Shown in pieces: positions 16,246 through 25,163 of a stretch of DNA of 43,496 nt. Source of the DNA: Hungatella sp. (GTDB lineage: Bacteria > Bacillota > Clostridia > Lachnospirales > Lachnospiraceae). The notes below the pieces were generated by a model that was not told where the DNA came from, made no database searches, and saw only the letters and a program-made list of their open reading frames with translations. The stretch's first letter is position 1. Each line of letters begins with the position of its first letter. A program made the translations under genes and the position numbers. Location of the stretch: NCBI GenBank assembly GCA_022792815.1, contig JAAWBS010000065.1, positions 1 through 43,496 of the forward strand, given 5' to 3'.

Positions 16246-17132
16246 TCGTCACCTCCGCAATGTCCGCATCCACCGTGGTGGGTGTCTCCTTCTCTCAGTT
16301 TCAGCAGAGCGCGGCCCTCCTCTGTCTTATACATCTGCTGCCGCTTCATGGCCTCGTCAAAATTCACCAGATGGCCGTCAAACTCCGGCCCGTCCACGCA
16401 GGCGAACTTCACCTCATCTCCCACCGTCAGACGGCAGGCGCCGCACATGCCGGTTCCGTCCACCATGATGGGGTTCATGCTGACGATGGTGGGAAGGTTC
16501 AGTTCCCTCGTCAGCAGGCATACAAACTTCATCATAATCATAGGACCTATGGCCACACAGACATCGTAGTGTTTCCCCTGATTCAGCACCAGGTCCTTCA
16601 CCACGTCGGTGACCATACCCTTTCGCACATAGGAACCGTCGTCTGTGGTGATGTAGAGATTGCCTGCCGCAGCCCTCATGGGCTCCTCCAGGATCAGCAT
16701 ATCCTTGGTCTTGGCGCCTACGATCACGTCGGCATCGATGCCGTGGTCTCTCAGCCATTTTACCTGGGGGTACACGGGAGCCGTCCCCACGCCCCCTGCC
16801 ACAAAGAGCATCTTTTTCCCTTTTAAGGTCTCCAGATCCTCGTGGACAAACTCGGACGGCCTTCCCAATGGCCCTACGAAATCCCGGAAACTGTCCCCTG
16901 CTTCCAGGGAAGCCATCTTTTGCGTGCCGGCTCCCACGATCTGAAACACGATGGTCACGATCCCTGTCTCTCTGTCATAGTCGCAGATCGTCAGCGGAAT
17001 CCGCTCTCCCACTTCATCCATCTTTACAATCACAAACTCTCCCGGTTCACAGGCTCTGGCCACTCGGGGAGCTTCCACATCCATCAGATAGATCTTATCT
17101 GCCAGCTGCTCTGCCTTTATGATCTTATACAT
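16242..17132 (-). CDS. nfnA: NfnA subunit (sulfide/dihydroorotate dehydrogenase-like FAD/NAD-binding protein)
   Basis: A 296-residue ferredoxin reductase-like protein. The N-terminal FAD-binding barrel is followed by the NAD-binding segment with MLFVAGGVGTAPVYPQVKWL, and a C-terminal [2Fe-2S] motif GMCGACRLTVG, then FACVDGP, as in dihydroorotate dehydrogenase electron-transfer subunits. A short tail HHGGCGHCGG adds two cysteines. With NfnB it makes the NADH-dependent reduced ferredoxin:NADP+ oxidoreductase. Start ATG 17132 has AGGAGG, and a promoter (17199-17227) and a 7-bp leader hairpin (17160-17186) lie upstream. Confidence 0.9.
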   Translation of the reverse strand: MYKIIKAEQLADKIYLMDVEAPRVARACEPGEFVIVKMDEVGERIPLTICDYDRETGIVTIVFQIVGAGTQKMASLEAGDSFRDFVGPLGRPSEFVHEDLETLKGKKMLFVAGGVGTAPVYPQVKWLRDHGIDADVIVGAKTKDMLILEEPMRAAAGNLYITTDDGSYVRKGMVTDVVKDLVLNQGKHYDVCVAIGPMIMMKFVCLLTRELNLPTIVSMNPIMVDGTGMCGACRLTVGDEVKFACVDGPEFDGHLVNFDEAMKRQQMYKTEEGRALLKLREGDTHHGGCGHCGGDE

Positions 17133-17198
17133 CCAAGGTCCTCCTGATCTTATGTATTCCGGAAGTCACGTAAAATGGAGCTTCCGGTCATGGGTACT

Positions 17199-17227
17199 AT
17201 CATATCATCTTCTCGTATGGCTGACAA
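17199..17227 (-). promoter_or_regulatory. Sigma-A promoter of nfnAB
   Basis: TTGTCA (17227-17222), 17-bp spacer, TATGAT (17204-17199) on the minus strand. CCGGAAG/CTTCCGG arms in the leader (17160-17186) could form a hairpin before the RBS. Confidence 0.7.
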
Positions 17228-17308
17228 CATTTTCTCAAAAGAATCTTGCATTCCTTTTTCCGGCATTTCAAGAACTGCCTAAGTAATGAAAGATATCAAA
17301 AAATCCGG

Positions 17309-17338
17309 TTGAGCTTACTCAGCCAGATGAGGTATAAT
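17309..17338 (+). promoter_or_regulatory. Promoter of the moxR-DUF58 operon
   Basis: TTGAGC (17309-17314), 18-bp spacer, TATAAT (17333-17338), about 65 bases before the first gene. Confidence 0.65.
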
Positions 17339-17402
17339 ATTCACAAAAGCGAAGTACCCTGCGAAGCGAAAACCATATCATCCCCACACAGGAGGCTCCC
17401 TC

Positions 17403-18380
17403 ATGACAGAAACCACCTATCCCGCCGTCTCATCCCCAGACACCCTGATTCAGGCCATAAAAGCCAGCATCTCCCGGGTCATCATAGGACACCAGGACAC
17501 CGTCGATCTTCTCCTGACCGCCCTGTTGTCCGAAGGCCATGTCCTGTTGGAGGACGTCCCCGGAACCGGCAAGACCATGCTGGCCAAATCACTGGCCCAA
17601 AGCCTGGATTTCACCTTCTCCAGGATCCAGTTCACCCCGGACCTGCTTCCCTTGGACGTAACCGGTCTCAACTACTTTGACCAGAAAGAGAGCCGCTTTG
17701 TCCTGCGCAAAGGCCCGGTATTTACCCACGTCCTGTTGGCCGACGAGATCAATCGCGCCACCCCCAGGACTCAGTCCAGCCTGCTGGAGGCCATGGAAGA
17801 GGGGCAGGTGACCATCGACGGGGAAACCTGTGTGCTGGAACGGCCGTTTTTCGTCATCGCCACCCAGAACCCGGTGGAGACTGCCGGAACCTATCCCCTG
17901 CCCGAGGCTCAGTTAGACCGGTTCCTCATGCAGGTCTCCATGGGCTATCCCAGCCGCGAAGAAGAGCTGGCTATCCTGGACCGCTTCGGCCAAACCAGTC
18001 CTCTCACCGGCCTCTCACCGGTCTGCAGCCTTCAGGACTTCACCCGTCTCTGCCAGGCTGCTGCCCAGGTCTATGTTCACCCCGCCCTAAAAGGCTATCT
18101 CACAGACTTATCCCAGGCCACGCGGAAAGACAGCCAGGTCCGAAGCGGGGTAAGCCCCAGGGGAAGTCTGGCTCTCTACCGGGCCGTCCGGTCCTACGCC
18201 CTGATCCAGGGAAGAGACTACGCAGTACCCGAAGATATCAAAATCCTTGCCGTCCCGGTCCTGGCCCACCGTCTGATCACGGCACACAGCTTTGACTCCC
18301 GCTCCTCCGGCCAGGAGATCATCCGCCGCCTTCTGTCGTCGGTTCCTCTTCCCACAGAAGACTGGGGAGGCCGTCTATGA
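17403..18380 (+). CDS. MoxR-family AAA+ ATPase
   Basis: A 325-residue AAA+ protein with Walker A EDVPGTGKTMLAK near residue 50, Walker B LLADEINRA near 115, sensor ATQNPVETAGTYPLPEAQLDRF, and the C-terminal lid helix region. MoxR ATPases act as chaperones that assemble or activate partner proteins, often those with VWA domains. Start ATG has AGGAGG. Its stop overlaps the DUF58 start by 4 bases (ATGA), a very common MoxR-DUF58 pairing, so the DUF58 protein is its likely client. Confidence 0.92.
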   Translation: MTETTYPAVSSPDTLIQAIKASISRVIIGHQDTVDLLLTALLSEGHVLLEDVPGTGKTMLAKSLAQSLDFTFSRIQFTPDLLPLDVTGLNYFDQKESRFVLRKGPVFTHVLLADEINRATPRTQSSLLEAMEEGQVTIDGETCVLERPFFVIATQNPVETAGTYPLPEAQLDRFLMQVSMGYPSREEELAILDRFGQTSPLTGLSPVCSLQDFTRLCQAAAQVYVHPALKGYLTDLSQATRKDSQVRSGVSPRGSLALYRAVRSYALIQGRDYAVPEDIKILAVPVLAHRLITAHSFDSRSSGQEIIRRLLSSVPLPTEDWGGRL

Positions 18381-19531
18381 AACTGTTCACCGCAGCCTTG
18401 TGCGCCTTAATTCTCTGGATCCTTCAGGGAGTCCTCTACCACCGGTTCTGGACCCGCGGGCTCTCTGTCAGCCTTGCCTTTGACCGCTCATATGTGGTGG
18501 AAGGCGGCTGCGGAGCGCTGAAAGAGGTTATCACCAACGCCAAAAGCCTGCCGCTGCCCATTGTTCATGTAAAATTTCGGATGGGGAGGCACCTGGTGTT
18601 CACCTCCTCCAAAAATTTCAAAGTCACGGACCACAACTACCGCAGCGATATCTTCTCCTGTATGCCCTGGCAGGAAACCCGGCGCAGTCTGGAGTTTATC
18701 TGCCGAAAGCGCGGGTATTACACCATCCCGGAGATCCAGCTGGTCAGCTATGACCTGTTTTTCTCCAATCATCTGGTAACCTCTCTTTCCTCTGATGCCT
18801 GCCTGTATGTATACCCCAGGGTCATCGAGGCCCAGAGGCTTGCGCTTCCCTTCCGCAATCTGACAGGACAGATCCTGGCCGGCAAAGCCCTGATCTTTGA
18901 TCCCTTTGAGACCCAGTCGGTCCGCCCTTATCAGTCCTATGATCCGTACCGCAGCGTCAACTGGAAGGCCACCGCCCGCACTGGGGAGCTGAAGGTCAAT
19001 GTCTATGCCCCCACCGCTTCCTGGCAGGTGATGTTTCTTCTGGACATAGAATCCGAGCGCATCTGGAAAGACGAAGATCTGATCGAAGAGTCCATCCGTC
19101 TCTGCGGCTCCTACAGTCAGCTCCTCATCGCGGAGGGTATCCCGGTGTCCGTTCACACCAACGGCAGGGACTGTCTCACACATCGCTGCGGGGTTATGGA
19201 AGCCGGAGCAAGTCGAAAACACCTGCAGAGTGTTATGGAGCTGCTGGCCCGGATAGAAGTCTGTGAACAGGCTGTTCCCATGGAACAGGTTCTGGAGCAG
19301 CTGACCGCCTCCCGCCCCCATCCTTCTGGCGGCGATCACCTGATCTATGTCCTGATTTCCCCCGGGCAGCGCCGCTCCATCATCCGGGCCTATGAACGTC
19401 TCTGCGCCAAAAGCCCTGGTTCCCAGTGGATCCTGCCCCTCCGCCCGGATCAGAAACCACAGGCTGCGCCCGGCAGTCAATTCACCCTTATCCCCTGGGA
19501 GGTACCCTATGATTATTCGCAAACTTCTTAA
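18377..19531 (+). CDS. DUF58 domain protein
   Basis: A 384-residue protein with one N-terminal hydrophobic segment (LFTAALCALILWILQGVLY) that anchors it, then a beta-rich region and the DUF58 signature (FDPFETQSVRPYQSYDPYRSVNWKATARTGELKV near residues 175-205). DUF58 proteins are related to VWA-fold proteins and accompany MoxR ATPases; their biochemical role is not settled, with links to cell-envelope stress. The next gene starts 23 bases inside its end, so the three genes are one unit. Confidence 0.87.
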   Translation: MKLFTAALCALILWILQGVLYHRFWTRGLSVSLAFDRSYVVEGGCGALKEVITNAKSLPLPIVHVKFRMGRHLVFTSSKNFKVTDHNYRSDIFSCMPWQETRRSLEFICRKRGYYTIPEIQLVSYDLFFSNHLVTSLSSDACLYVYPRVIEAQRLALPFRNLTGQILAGKALIFDPFETQSVRPYQSYDPYRSVNWKATARTGELKVNVYAPTASWQVMFLLDIESERIWKDEDLIEESIRLCGSYSQLLIAEGIPVSVHTNGRDCLTHRCGVMEAGASRKHLQSVMELLARIEVCEQAVPMEQVLEQLTASRPHPSGGDHLIYVLISPGQRRSIIRAYERLCAKSPGSQWILPLRPDQKPQAAPGSQFTLIPWEVPYDYSQTS

Positions 19532-20462
19532 TTACTGGTTCGGCAAGAAGCGGTCCGGTTTCTATATCTGGATGGGGATCCTGTCTTCCGGGGTGTATGC
19601 CGCCGGCATCCTGCTCCGGTCTTCGCAGTCCCCCGGCCTCTCTGCTCTCCTCAAGCACATCGGCTTCTTTTCCTTCCTCATTGTGGTGCTTACCCTTTTT
19701 ATCCATCTGAATCTTCACGCCAACCATTGGTTTCTGGATCATTTTCAGGAGACGGATCATCTGCCCAGACGGCAGATCGCTCACGTCAATTCTTTCTGTA
19801 TGACCATGTTTCTGGGCCTGTCTCTTCTGGCTCTCCTGGGAACCTCCTACGGGTTGGAACCGCTCTGGCAGATGATGGGCCGCTTCCTTGCCAGCCGCAG
19901 GATCCTGGAAGGAGCCGTCTATCCGGCTCTGGAGATAGAGCAGGAGCCTGTCAGAAAGGCTCCCGACCTGTCTGCCCTCCTGGGGGAGCCTGCCCCCACC
20001 CCCGCCTGGATGGCCGTCCTTGACCAGATCCTCCGGATCCTGATCACGGTTCTCTTAGCTGTCCTTGCACTCCTTGCGGTCCGCAGTCTTCTTCGCCGGG
20101 TGTGGGCCTGGATCACAAAGCCCAGGCACTTTGACGGCGATGAGAAGATCTATCTCACTCCGACCTGGACTCTGACCTCCGACAAAAAAGAGGCCGCCCT
20201 ACACCGGAGTATAGGTCGGCCCCGCTCATATGACGATAAGATCCGGCGGCTGTACCGCCGCAACATCCTGGTCCTCTCCAGGCAAAAGAAAATCTCTCCT
20301 CCTAAGTCCTCCTCCCCCAGCGAGCTGGAACACGCTGTGGGGCTGGAACACCGGGCTCTCCACGATCTCTATGAGAAAGCCCGATACAGTCAGAAACCCT
20401 GCACGAAGACGGATTGGGAGATGGTGTCACACGCTCTCAGCGCTTCTGAGAAGAAGTCCTGA
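19509..20462 (+). CDS. Membrane protein with DUF4129-like C-terminal domain
   Basis: A 317-residue protein with four hydrophobic helices (about residues 18-38, 47-66, 95-115, 175-200) and a cytosolic C-terminus whose closing segment (LEHRALHDLYEKARYSQ) resembles DUF4129. In most MoxR-DUF58 operons this domain ends a transglutaminase-like membrane protein (TgpA); here no transglutaminase domain is present, so this is a minimal form. ATG 19509 is chosen because GGGAGG lies just before it; a longer frame from 19392 only reads the end of the DUF58 gene. Function unknown, probably envelope-related. Confidence 0.72.
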   Translation: MIIRKLLNYWFGKKRSGFYIWMGILSSGVYAAGILLRSSQSPGLSALLKHIGFFSFLIVVLTLFIHLNLHANHWFLDHFQETDHLPRRQIAHVNSFCMTMFLGLSLLALLGTSYGLEPLWQMMGRFLASRRILEGAVYPALEIEQEPVRKAPDLSALLGEPAPTPAWMAVLDQILRILITVLLAVLALLAVRSLLRRVWAWITKPRHFDGDEKIYLTPTWTLTSDKKEAALHRSIGRPRSYDDKIRRLYRRNILVLSRQKKISPPKSSSPSELEHAVGLEHRALHDLYEKARYSQKPCTKTDWEMVSHALSASEKKS

Positions 20463-20463
20463 T

Positions 20464-20529
20464 GACCCACTCGAGCTGCCGGATTCCTCCCGCTGTTGAG
20501 GACAAGATCCCTCTGCTCAGGAGTGGGTC
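20464..20529. terminator. Possible shared hairpin between convergent genes
   Basis: Nine-base arms GACCCACTC/GAGTGGGTC with a 48-nt middle lie between the DUF4129 stop and the punA stop. The plus side is followed by a T-rich stretch. The large loop makes this uncertain. Confidence 0.3.
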
Positions 20530-21374
20530 TACTTCTTCTGTTTCAGACTCCGGCCTATGGCAGCGATGGAGCCGGTCACCAGCTTTTCAAACAGAGGCGC
20601 CACCCTGTCTGCCGCCTCCTGGACCTCCTTATGGCTCAGGGGCTGATCCGTCATACCGCAGGCCAGGTTGGAGATAAAGGAGATTCCGCAGATTCTCATG
20701 CCCATATGGTTGGCTGCCACCGCCTCACAGGCCGTGCTCATGCCCACCGCGTCCGCCCCCAGCAGACGGCACATGCGTATCTCCGCCGGAGACTCATAGG
20801 CCGGTCCGGTCAGCTGCAGATAGACTCCCTTCTCCAGAGGGATCTCCATCTCCTTTGCCGTCTTTTTAATCAGGCGCCGCAGCTCCCTGTCATAAATCTC
20901 ACTCATATCCGGGAAACGAACTCCCAGCTTATCCAGATTGGGACCCACTAAAGGAGAGGGGACAAAGGAACTGATCTGATCCTTGATGAGCATCAGCTGT
21001 CCGGCGTGGAATCTCTCGTTGACTCCTCCTGCCGCATTGGTCAGGAACAGCACTTCGGCTCCCATCATCCTCATGAGACGGATGGGCAGGACCACATCGG
21101 TCATGGGATATCCCTCATAGTAGTGAACTCGGCCCTGCATGGCTACCACCGGAACCTTCTTCACGTACCCGAACACAAACCTCCCCTTATGCCCCGGAAC
21201 TGTGGACACCGGAAAGCCGTCGATCTCCGAATAATCCAGAGTGGCAGTCACCTTCATTTCTTTCACATAGTCCCCCAGCCCGGAGCCCAGCACCAGAGCC
21301 ACCTTTGGCTGAAAATCAATCTTTTTCTTCACGCTTTTGCAGCACTTTGACAGTTTCTCCCATGTTTTCTCCAT
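20529..21374 (-). CDS. punA: Purine-nucleoside phosphorylase, trimeric type
   Basis: A 281-residue enzyme that cleaves purine nucleosides with phosphate to base plus ribose-1-phosphate. The phosphate loop GSGLGDY is near residue 32; later motifs are VPGHKGRFVFG, the active-site MQGRVHYYEGYP, TNAAGGVN, and GADAVGMSTACEAVAANHMG, all typical of class I (trimeric) PNP. The start is ATG 21374 with AGAGGAGG; a longer frame to 21452 adds an unrelated 26 residues. It lies 61 bases after the HMA gene with no obvious promoter between, so it may be co-transcribed. Confidence 0.92.
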   Translation of the reverse strand: MEKTWEKLSKCCKSVKKKIDFQPKVALVLGSGLGDYVKEMKVTATLDYSEIDGFPVSTVPGHKGRFVFGYVKKVPVVAMQGRVHYYEGYPMTDVVLPIRLMRMMGAEVLFLTNAAGGVNERFHAGQLMLIKDQISSFVPSPLVGPNLDKLGVRFPDMSEIYDRELRRLIKKTAKEMEIPLEKGVYLQLTGPAYESPAEIRMCRLLGADAVGMSTACEAVAANHMGMRICGISFISNLACGMTDQPLSHKEVQEAADRVAPLFEKLVTGSIAAIGRSLKQKK

Positions 21375-21435
21375 GGCGTTCCTCCTCTGAACAATGCTCT
21401 GTCGTCCCCGATGTCCGGAAATCACAGGGGCCAAT

Positions 21436-21654
21436 CTACAGTAAGACCTCACAGTCTGCGTCCACCTTCTTGCAGACTGCTGCCGCCTCCTTCACGATCT
21501 CATCAAACCTCTCATCGTCGGCCTCGATCACCAGCCTCTGAGTCATAAAGCTGACCGTAGCCTCCTTTACTCCCTCGATCTTGTTGATCGCTGCCTCCAT
21601 CTTCGCTGCGCAGTTGGCGCAGTCTAAATTCTCCATCTTAAATTTCTTTTTCAT
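21436..21654 (-). CDS. Stand-alone HMA-domain metal-binding protein
   Basis: A 72-residue protein that is a single heavy-metal-associated domain: the metal-binding loop MENLDCANCAAKME near residues 6-20 with the CxxC pair, then VSFMTQRLVIEA strands. Such proteins bind Cu(I), Zn(II) or Cd(II) and hand them to P-type ATPases, or are detached N-terminal ATPase domains. The LDCANC form is common in Zn/Cd-type ATPases. ATG 21654 has AGGAGG; the upstream frame crosses the operator. No P-type ATPase is nearby. The ArsR/SmtB-like operator at 21734-21753 suggests metal-induced expression. Confidence 0.82.
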   Translation of the reverse strand: MKKKFKMENLDCANCAAKMEAAINKIEGVKEATVSFMTQRLVIEADDERFDEIVKEAAAVCKKVDADCEVLL

Positions 21655-21733
21655 AGGGAAGACTCCTCCTGCCATCTTGGATTTTATTATGATGAGACCC
21701 AGATCAAAAGGTGAGTCGATCCTCGGCGTCATC

Positions 21734-21753
21734 ATATGAATAGATGTTCATAT
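21734..21753 (-). promoter_or_regulatory. ArsR/SmtB-like metal-sensor operator
   Basis: ATATGAA-N6-TTCATAT, with core TGAACATCTATTCA on the minus strand, closely matches the inverted repeat bound by ArsR/SmtB zinc, cadmium and arsenic sensors (family form TGAA-N6-TTCA). It lies immediately after the promoter's -10. The sensor gene is not in the window. Confidence 0.65.
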
Positions 21754-21758
21754 ATCAA

Positions 21759-21786
21759 ATTATACACCATCCTGACCAAATTGCAA
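21759..21786 (-). promoter_or_regulatory. Promoter of the HMA gene
   Basis: TTGCAA (21786-21781), 16-bp spacer, TATAAT (21764-21759) on the minus strand, abutting the ArsR-like operator. Confidence 0.65.
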
Positions 21787-21802
21787 GCAAAAATTTTACA
21801 GA

Positions 21803-21835
21803 AAAGTCTGCCTGACCGAAGGTAAAGTCCGCCTG
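21803..21835. repeat. Short direct repeat, 21-bp period
   Basis: AAAGTCTGCCTG (21803-21814) and AAAGTCCGCCTG (21824-21835) differ at one base. They lie between the ftsH stop and the HMA promoter; no function is evident. Confidence 0.4.
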
Positions 21836-21842
21836 TCTGACG

Positions 21843-23738
21843 TTACCGGTCTGCTCCCTCCGCCTCCGGATTCTGAGAATCCGTAAGCTTGATGGGGGAC
21901 TTTAAAATCTCCATAAACTCCTCCCCGGTGATGGTCTCCTTCTCCAGCAGATAGGCGGCGATCTCATGAAGTTTGCCCTGGTTCTCTTTCAGAAGCTCTG
22001 TGGCCCGGTCATAAGCCGACTTCACCAGCTTCACCACCTCCTCGTCGATCCTCCTGGCCGTCTCCGGAGAGCAGGCCAGGGAGGTGTCTCCGCCCAGATA
22101 CTGGTTGGTCACAGTCTCCAGCGCCACCATGCCGAACTGGCTGCTCATGCCGTACCGGGTCACCATGGCCCGGGCCAGCTTGGTGGCCTGCTCGATGTCA
22201 TTGGCAGCACCTGTGGTGATGGAGCCGAAGATCAGCTCCTCCGCAGCCCGTCCGCCGGTAAAAGTGGCGATCTTGTTAAATGCCTCCTCCTGGCTCATCA
22301 GATACCGCTCGTCCTTATCCACCTGCATGGTGTAGCCCAAGGCACCGGAGGTCCTGGGGATGATGGTGATCTTGTGGACCGGGGCCGACTCACTCTGACA
22401 GGCCGCCACCAGGGCATGTCCCACCTCGTGGTAGGCCACGATCTTTTTCTCTCTGGTGCTGACCCCGGAATCCTTTCTCTGATACCCGGCGATGACCACC
22501 TCCACACTCTCCTCCAGGTCCTGCTGGCTCACCACACTCCGCCCCATGCGCACCGCTCTTAAGGCTCCCTCGTTGATGATATTGGCAAGCTCCGCCCCGC
22601 TGGCTCCCGAGGTAGCTCTGGCCACCTCTTTGTAGTCCACATCGTCGCTGACCTTCACATTCTTCCCGTGAACCCTGAGGATCGCCTCCCTGCCCTTTAA
22701 GTCGGGAAGCTCCACCGGGATCCTCCGGTCAAACCGTCCCGGGCGCAGAAGCGCCGGGTCTAAGGACTCCGGCCGGTTGGTGGCTGCCAGGATCACCACG
22801 CCTTTGCGCCCGTCAAATCCGTCCATCTCTGCCAGCAGCTGATTTAAGGTCTGCTCCCTCTCGTCATTGCCGGAAATACCGCCTCCGTCCCTCTTCTTGC
22901 CGATGGTGTCGATCTCGTCGATAAAAACGATACAGGGCGCCTTGTCATTGGCCTGCTTAAACAGATCGCGGACCTTAGCTGCTCCCATGCCCACGAACAT
23001 CTCCACAAACTCGGACCCTGAGATGGAGAAGAAGGGGACCTTGGCCTCCCCTGCCACTGCCTTGGCCAAAAGAGTCTTGCCGGTTCCCGGAGGGCCCACG
23101 AGAAGTGCTCCCTTGGGCAGAGTGGCGCCGATATCCGCATATTTTTGAGGATTATGGAGAAAGTCCACGATCTCCTTCAGCGCCTCCTTGGCCTCCTCCT
23201 GGCCTGCCACATCGGTAAAGGTCTTGCCTGTCTCAGACTCTGCATAGATCTTGGCATTGGACTTGCCGAAGGTCATGGCATTGCCTCCCATCCTCTTTTG
23301 CAGCTGTCTGGACAGAAGCTGTCCCAGCACCACAAAGATCACGATGGGGATGATCCAGGACACCAGAATCGACACAAAGGGGGAGGCCGGCTCCACGATG
23401 CCCTCGAAGAATACGATGTTCTTGGACTTGAGAAGCTCTGTCAGATTCTCATCCGGCCATGGTCCTGTCTTGAACCAGGTGACCATCTCCTCGCCCCTTA
23501 AGTTCTTCTCCCCTGTGGGCACACCGAACTCCAGCTTCTCCTCGCTCCTCTTGACGACGGACACCTTTCCGTCGCCTATCATCTCCAAAAATGTGCTGTA
23601 AGGCACCTCTGTCACGCTTCTCTGCTGCACGGTGGGCACCAGAAGCATGTTGACCACCATCATGACCAGCATAACGATGCAGTAGTAGAAAATAAACGGT
23701 TTTTTGTTGTTGCCTGGCTTATCTTCTTTTATCCCCAT
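21843..23738 (-). CDS. ftsH: ATP-dependent zinc metalloprotease FtsH
   Basis: A 631-residue membrane protease. Two N-terminal transmembrane helices flank an extracellular domain of about 90 residues. The AAA+ module has Walker [15 protein letters not shown] near 215, Walker [12 protein letters not shown] near 270 and the second region of homology [20 protein letters not shown]. The zinc site [11 protein letters not shown] near 435 is the HExxH motif. FtsH degrades misfolded membrane proteins and regulators. It starts 10 bases inside the flavodoxin gene with GAAGGAGA as RBS, so the two are coupled; no FtsH-specific promoter is seen. Confidence 0.96.
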   Translation of the reverse strand: MGIKEDKPGNNKKPFIFYYCIVMLVMMVVNMLLVPTVQQRSVTEVPYSTFLEMIGDGKVSVVKRSEEKLEFGVPTGEKNLRGEEMVTWFKTGPWPDENLTELLKSKNIVFFEGIVEPASPFVSILVSWIIPIVIFVVLGQLLSRQLQKRMGGNAMTFGKSNAKIYAESETGKTFTDVAGQEEAKEALKEIVDFLHNPQKYADIGATLPKGALLVGPPGTGKTLLAKAVAGEAKVPFFSISGSEFVEMFVGMGAAKVRDLFKQANDKAPCIVFIDEIDTIGKKRDGGGISGNDEREQTLNQLLAEMDGFDGRKGVVILAATNRPESLDPALLRPGRFDRRIPVELPDLKGREAILRVHGKNVKVSDDVDYKEVARATSGASGAELANIINEGALRAVRMGRSVVSQQDLEESVEVVIAGYQRKDSGVSTREKKIVAYHEVGHALVAACQSESAPVHKITIIPRTSGALGYTMQVDKDERYLMSQEEAFNKIATFTGGRAAEELIFGSITTGAANDIEQATKLARAMVTRYGMSSQFGMVALETVTNQYLGGDTSLACSPETARRIDEEVVKLVKSAYDRATELLKENQGKLHEIAAYLLEKETITGEEFMEILKSPIKLTDSQNPEAEGADR

Positions 23739-24256
23739 AACTGTTCTCCTTCTTCGTCTTCCAATACGATTTCCCGGGCAAATGTTCTGGCATTTTTCAG
23801 ATCTCTCTCATCCGGGTGAAGCATGGCCTCCTCATAGATCTGTATCATCTGCCGAACATGAGGACTGTCCTGGTTCCTCTGCATAATCCGATATCGCTCC
23901 AGGACCTGGGGCGACATCCTTCCGGAACACAGAAAGGAGCCCAGATACCGGTTATCCTCCGGGATCAAAGCCGCCACCCGCCTGGCTACCTGACGGCAGT
24001 AGGACCGATCCTCTCCCATGCCGCAGGTTCCGAACAGTGCCACCTGCTTCCCGTGAAGTCCACCCAGAAAGTCCATGATGTCGCCGCCGCAGATCCCCTT
24101 ATCGTTCCAAAACCCCACAAAATAGGTGTCTGCCTCTCCTCTCAGCTCTTCCACTCTCTGGATGTCTTTGGACTTACCCGGAAGAGTCTCAAAAATCTCC
24201 ATGGCGATCTTTTCTGTATTGCCCGTCCTGCTGCTGTATATGACCAGATATTTCAC
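23729..24256 (-). CDS. Flavodoxin-family protein
   Basis: A 175-residue flavodoxin-like protein, starting KYLVIYSSRTGNTEKIA after the first residue, where SSRTGNT is the FMN phosphate loop. Later GTCGMGEDRSYC matches the second FMN loop region; the C-terminal third is helical. GTG 24256 with AAAGGAG 8 bases upstream is preferred over the ATG at 24340, since a promoter-like TTGCAA-15-TATAAC (24319-24293) lies inside the longer version. It resembles small flavodoxins such as BilS of the bilirubin reductase system, but no bilR is present, so the partner reductase is unknown. It ends overlapping ftsH. Confidence 0.8.
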   Translation of the reverse strand: MKYLVIYSSRTGNTEKIAMEIFETLPGKSKDIQRVEELRGEADTYFVGFWNDKGICGGDIMDFLGGLHGKQVALFGTCGMGEDRSYCRQVARRVAALIPEDNRYLGSFLCSGRMSPQVLERYRIMQRNQDSPHVRQMIQIYEEAMLHPDERDLKNARTFAREIVLEDEEGEQLWG

Positions 24257-24381
24257 CTGAGACAACTCCTTTCCGTATCCTCTTGCCTCTAGGTTATACC
24301 AAACGGTGGCGATTTGCAAGACATATCCCGAAATATTCATACACTTTTAGAGTCTTTTTAGATTTGTCCTTTTTATAAAAG

Positions 24382-24409
24382 AAAAAGCCGGGGAATTCTC
24401 CCTGGCTTT
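24382..24409 (-). terminator. Intrinsic terminator of the amino-acid ABC operon
   Basis: AAAGCCAGGG/CCCCGGCTTT stem with one mismatch, then UUUUUC on the minus strand, just past the ATPase stop. Confidence 0.85.
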
Positions 24410-24416
24410 CCGCTCT

Positions 24417-25163
24417 CTACAGCACTTTGCTTAAGAAGTTTTTCAGTCTCTCGTTTTTCGGATTGGCAAAAAACTGGTCCGGTACATTCTCCTCCAAAAA
24501 ATATCCCTCGTCCATAAACATCACCCGGCTGGCCACCTCACGGGCAAATCCCATCTCGTGGGTCACCACCACCATGGTCATCTTCTCCCGGGCCAAATCC
24601 CTCATGACGTTTAGGACCTCGCCTACCATCTCCGGGTCCAGGGCGGACGTGGGCTCGTCAAACAGCATGACCTCCGGGTTCATGCACAGGGCCCTGACGA
24701 TGGCGATCCTCTGTTTTTGTCCGCCGGACAGCTGACTGGGGTAGGCATCCGCCCTGTCTGCCAGTCCCACCCGCTCCAAAAGCTTCATGGCCTGGTCCTG
24801 GGCCTCCTTCTGTCCCCGCCCCTGAAGCTTCACCGGGGCTATGGTCAGATTCTTCATGATATTCATGTGGGGGAACAGGTTAAACTGCTGAAACACCATG
24901 CCCATCTTCTGGCGGTGCCGGTCAATATCCGTCTTCGGGTCCGTGATGTCGATGCCCTCAAAAAAGATCTTCCCCGACGTGGGCTCCTCCAACCGGTTCA
25001 GACAGCGCAGAAACGTGCTTTTTCCGGAACCGGAAGGGCCGATGACACAGACCACATCTCCCTTGTGGATATCCACGGTGATATCCTTGAGCACCTCCAG
25101 CTTGTCAAAGCGTTTGCCCAGATGCTGCACTTCGATCAGCGTGCCGTTATAATCAGTGGTCAC
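24417..25163 (-). CDS. Polar amino-acid ABC transporter ATPase
   Basis: A 248-residue ABC ATPase: Walker [17 protein letters not shown] near residue 40, Q-loop [12 protein letters not shown], signature QLSGGQKQR near 145, Walker [14 protein letters not shown], and the H-loop [10 protein letters not shown]. The FNLFPHM Q-loop and size are typical of the GlnQ/HisP family for polar amino acids. It energises the permease just upstream, whose stop overlaps its start by 11 bases. Which amino acid is moved cannot be read from the ATPase. Confidence 0.94.
   Translation of the reverse strand: MTTDYNGTLIEVQHLGKRFDKLEVLKDITVDIHKGDVVCVIGPSGSGKSTFLRCLNRLEEPTSGKIFFEGIDITDPKTDIDRHRQKMGMVFQQFNLFPHMNIMKNLTIAPVKLQGRGQKEAQDQAMKLLERVGLADRADAYPSQLSGGQKQRIAIVRALCMNPEVMLFDEPTSALDPEMVGEVLNVMRDLAREKMTMVVVTHEMGFAREVASRVMFMDEGYFLEENVPDQFFANPKNERLKNFLSKVL

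Noticed and set aside
18488..19522. A 344-codon minus-strand frame opposite DUF58
   Set aside because: Antisense shadow of a well-supported gene with operon overlaps on both sides.
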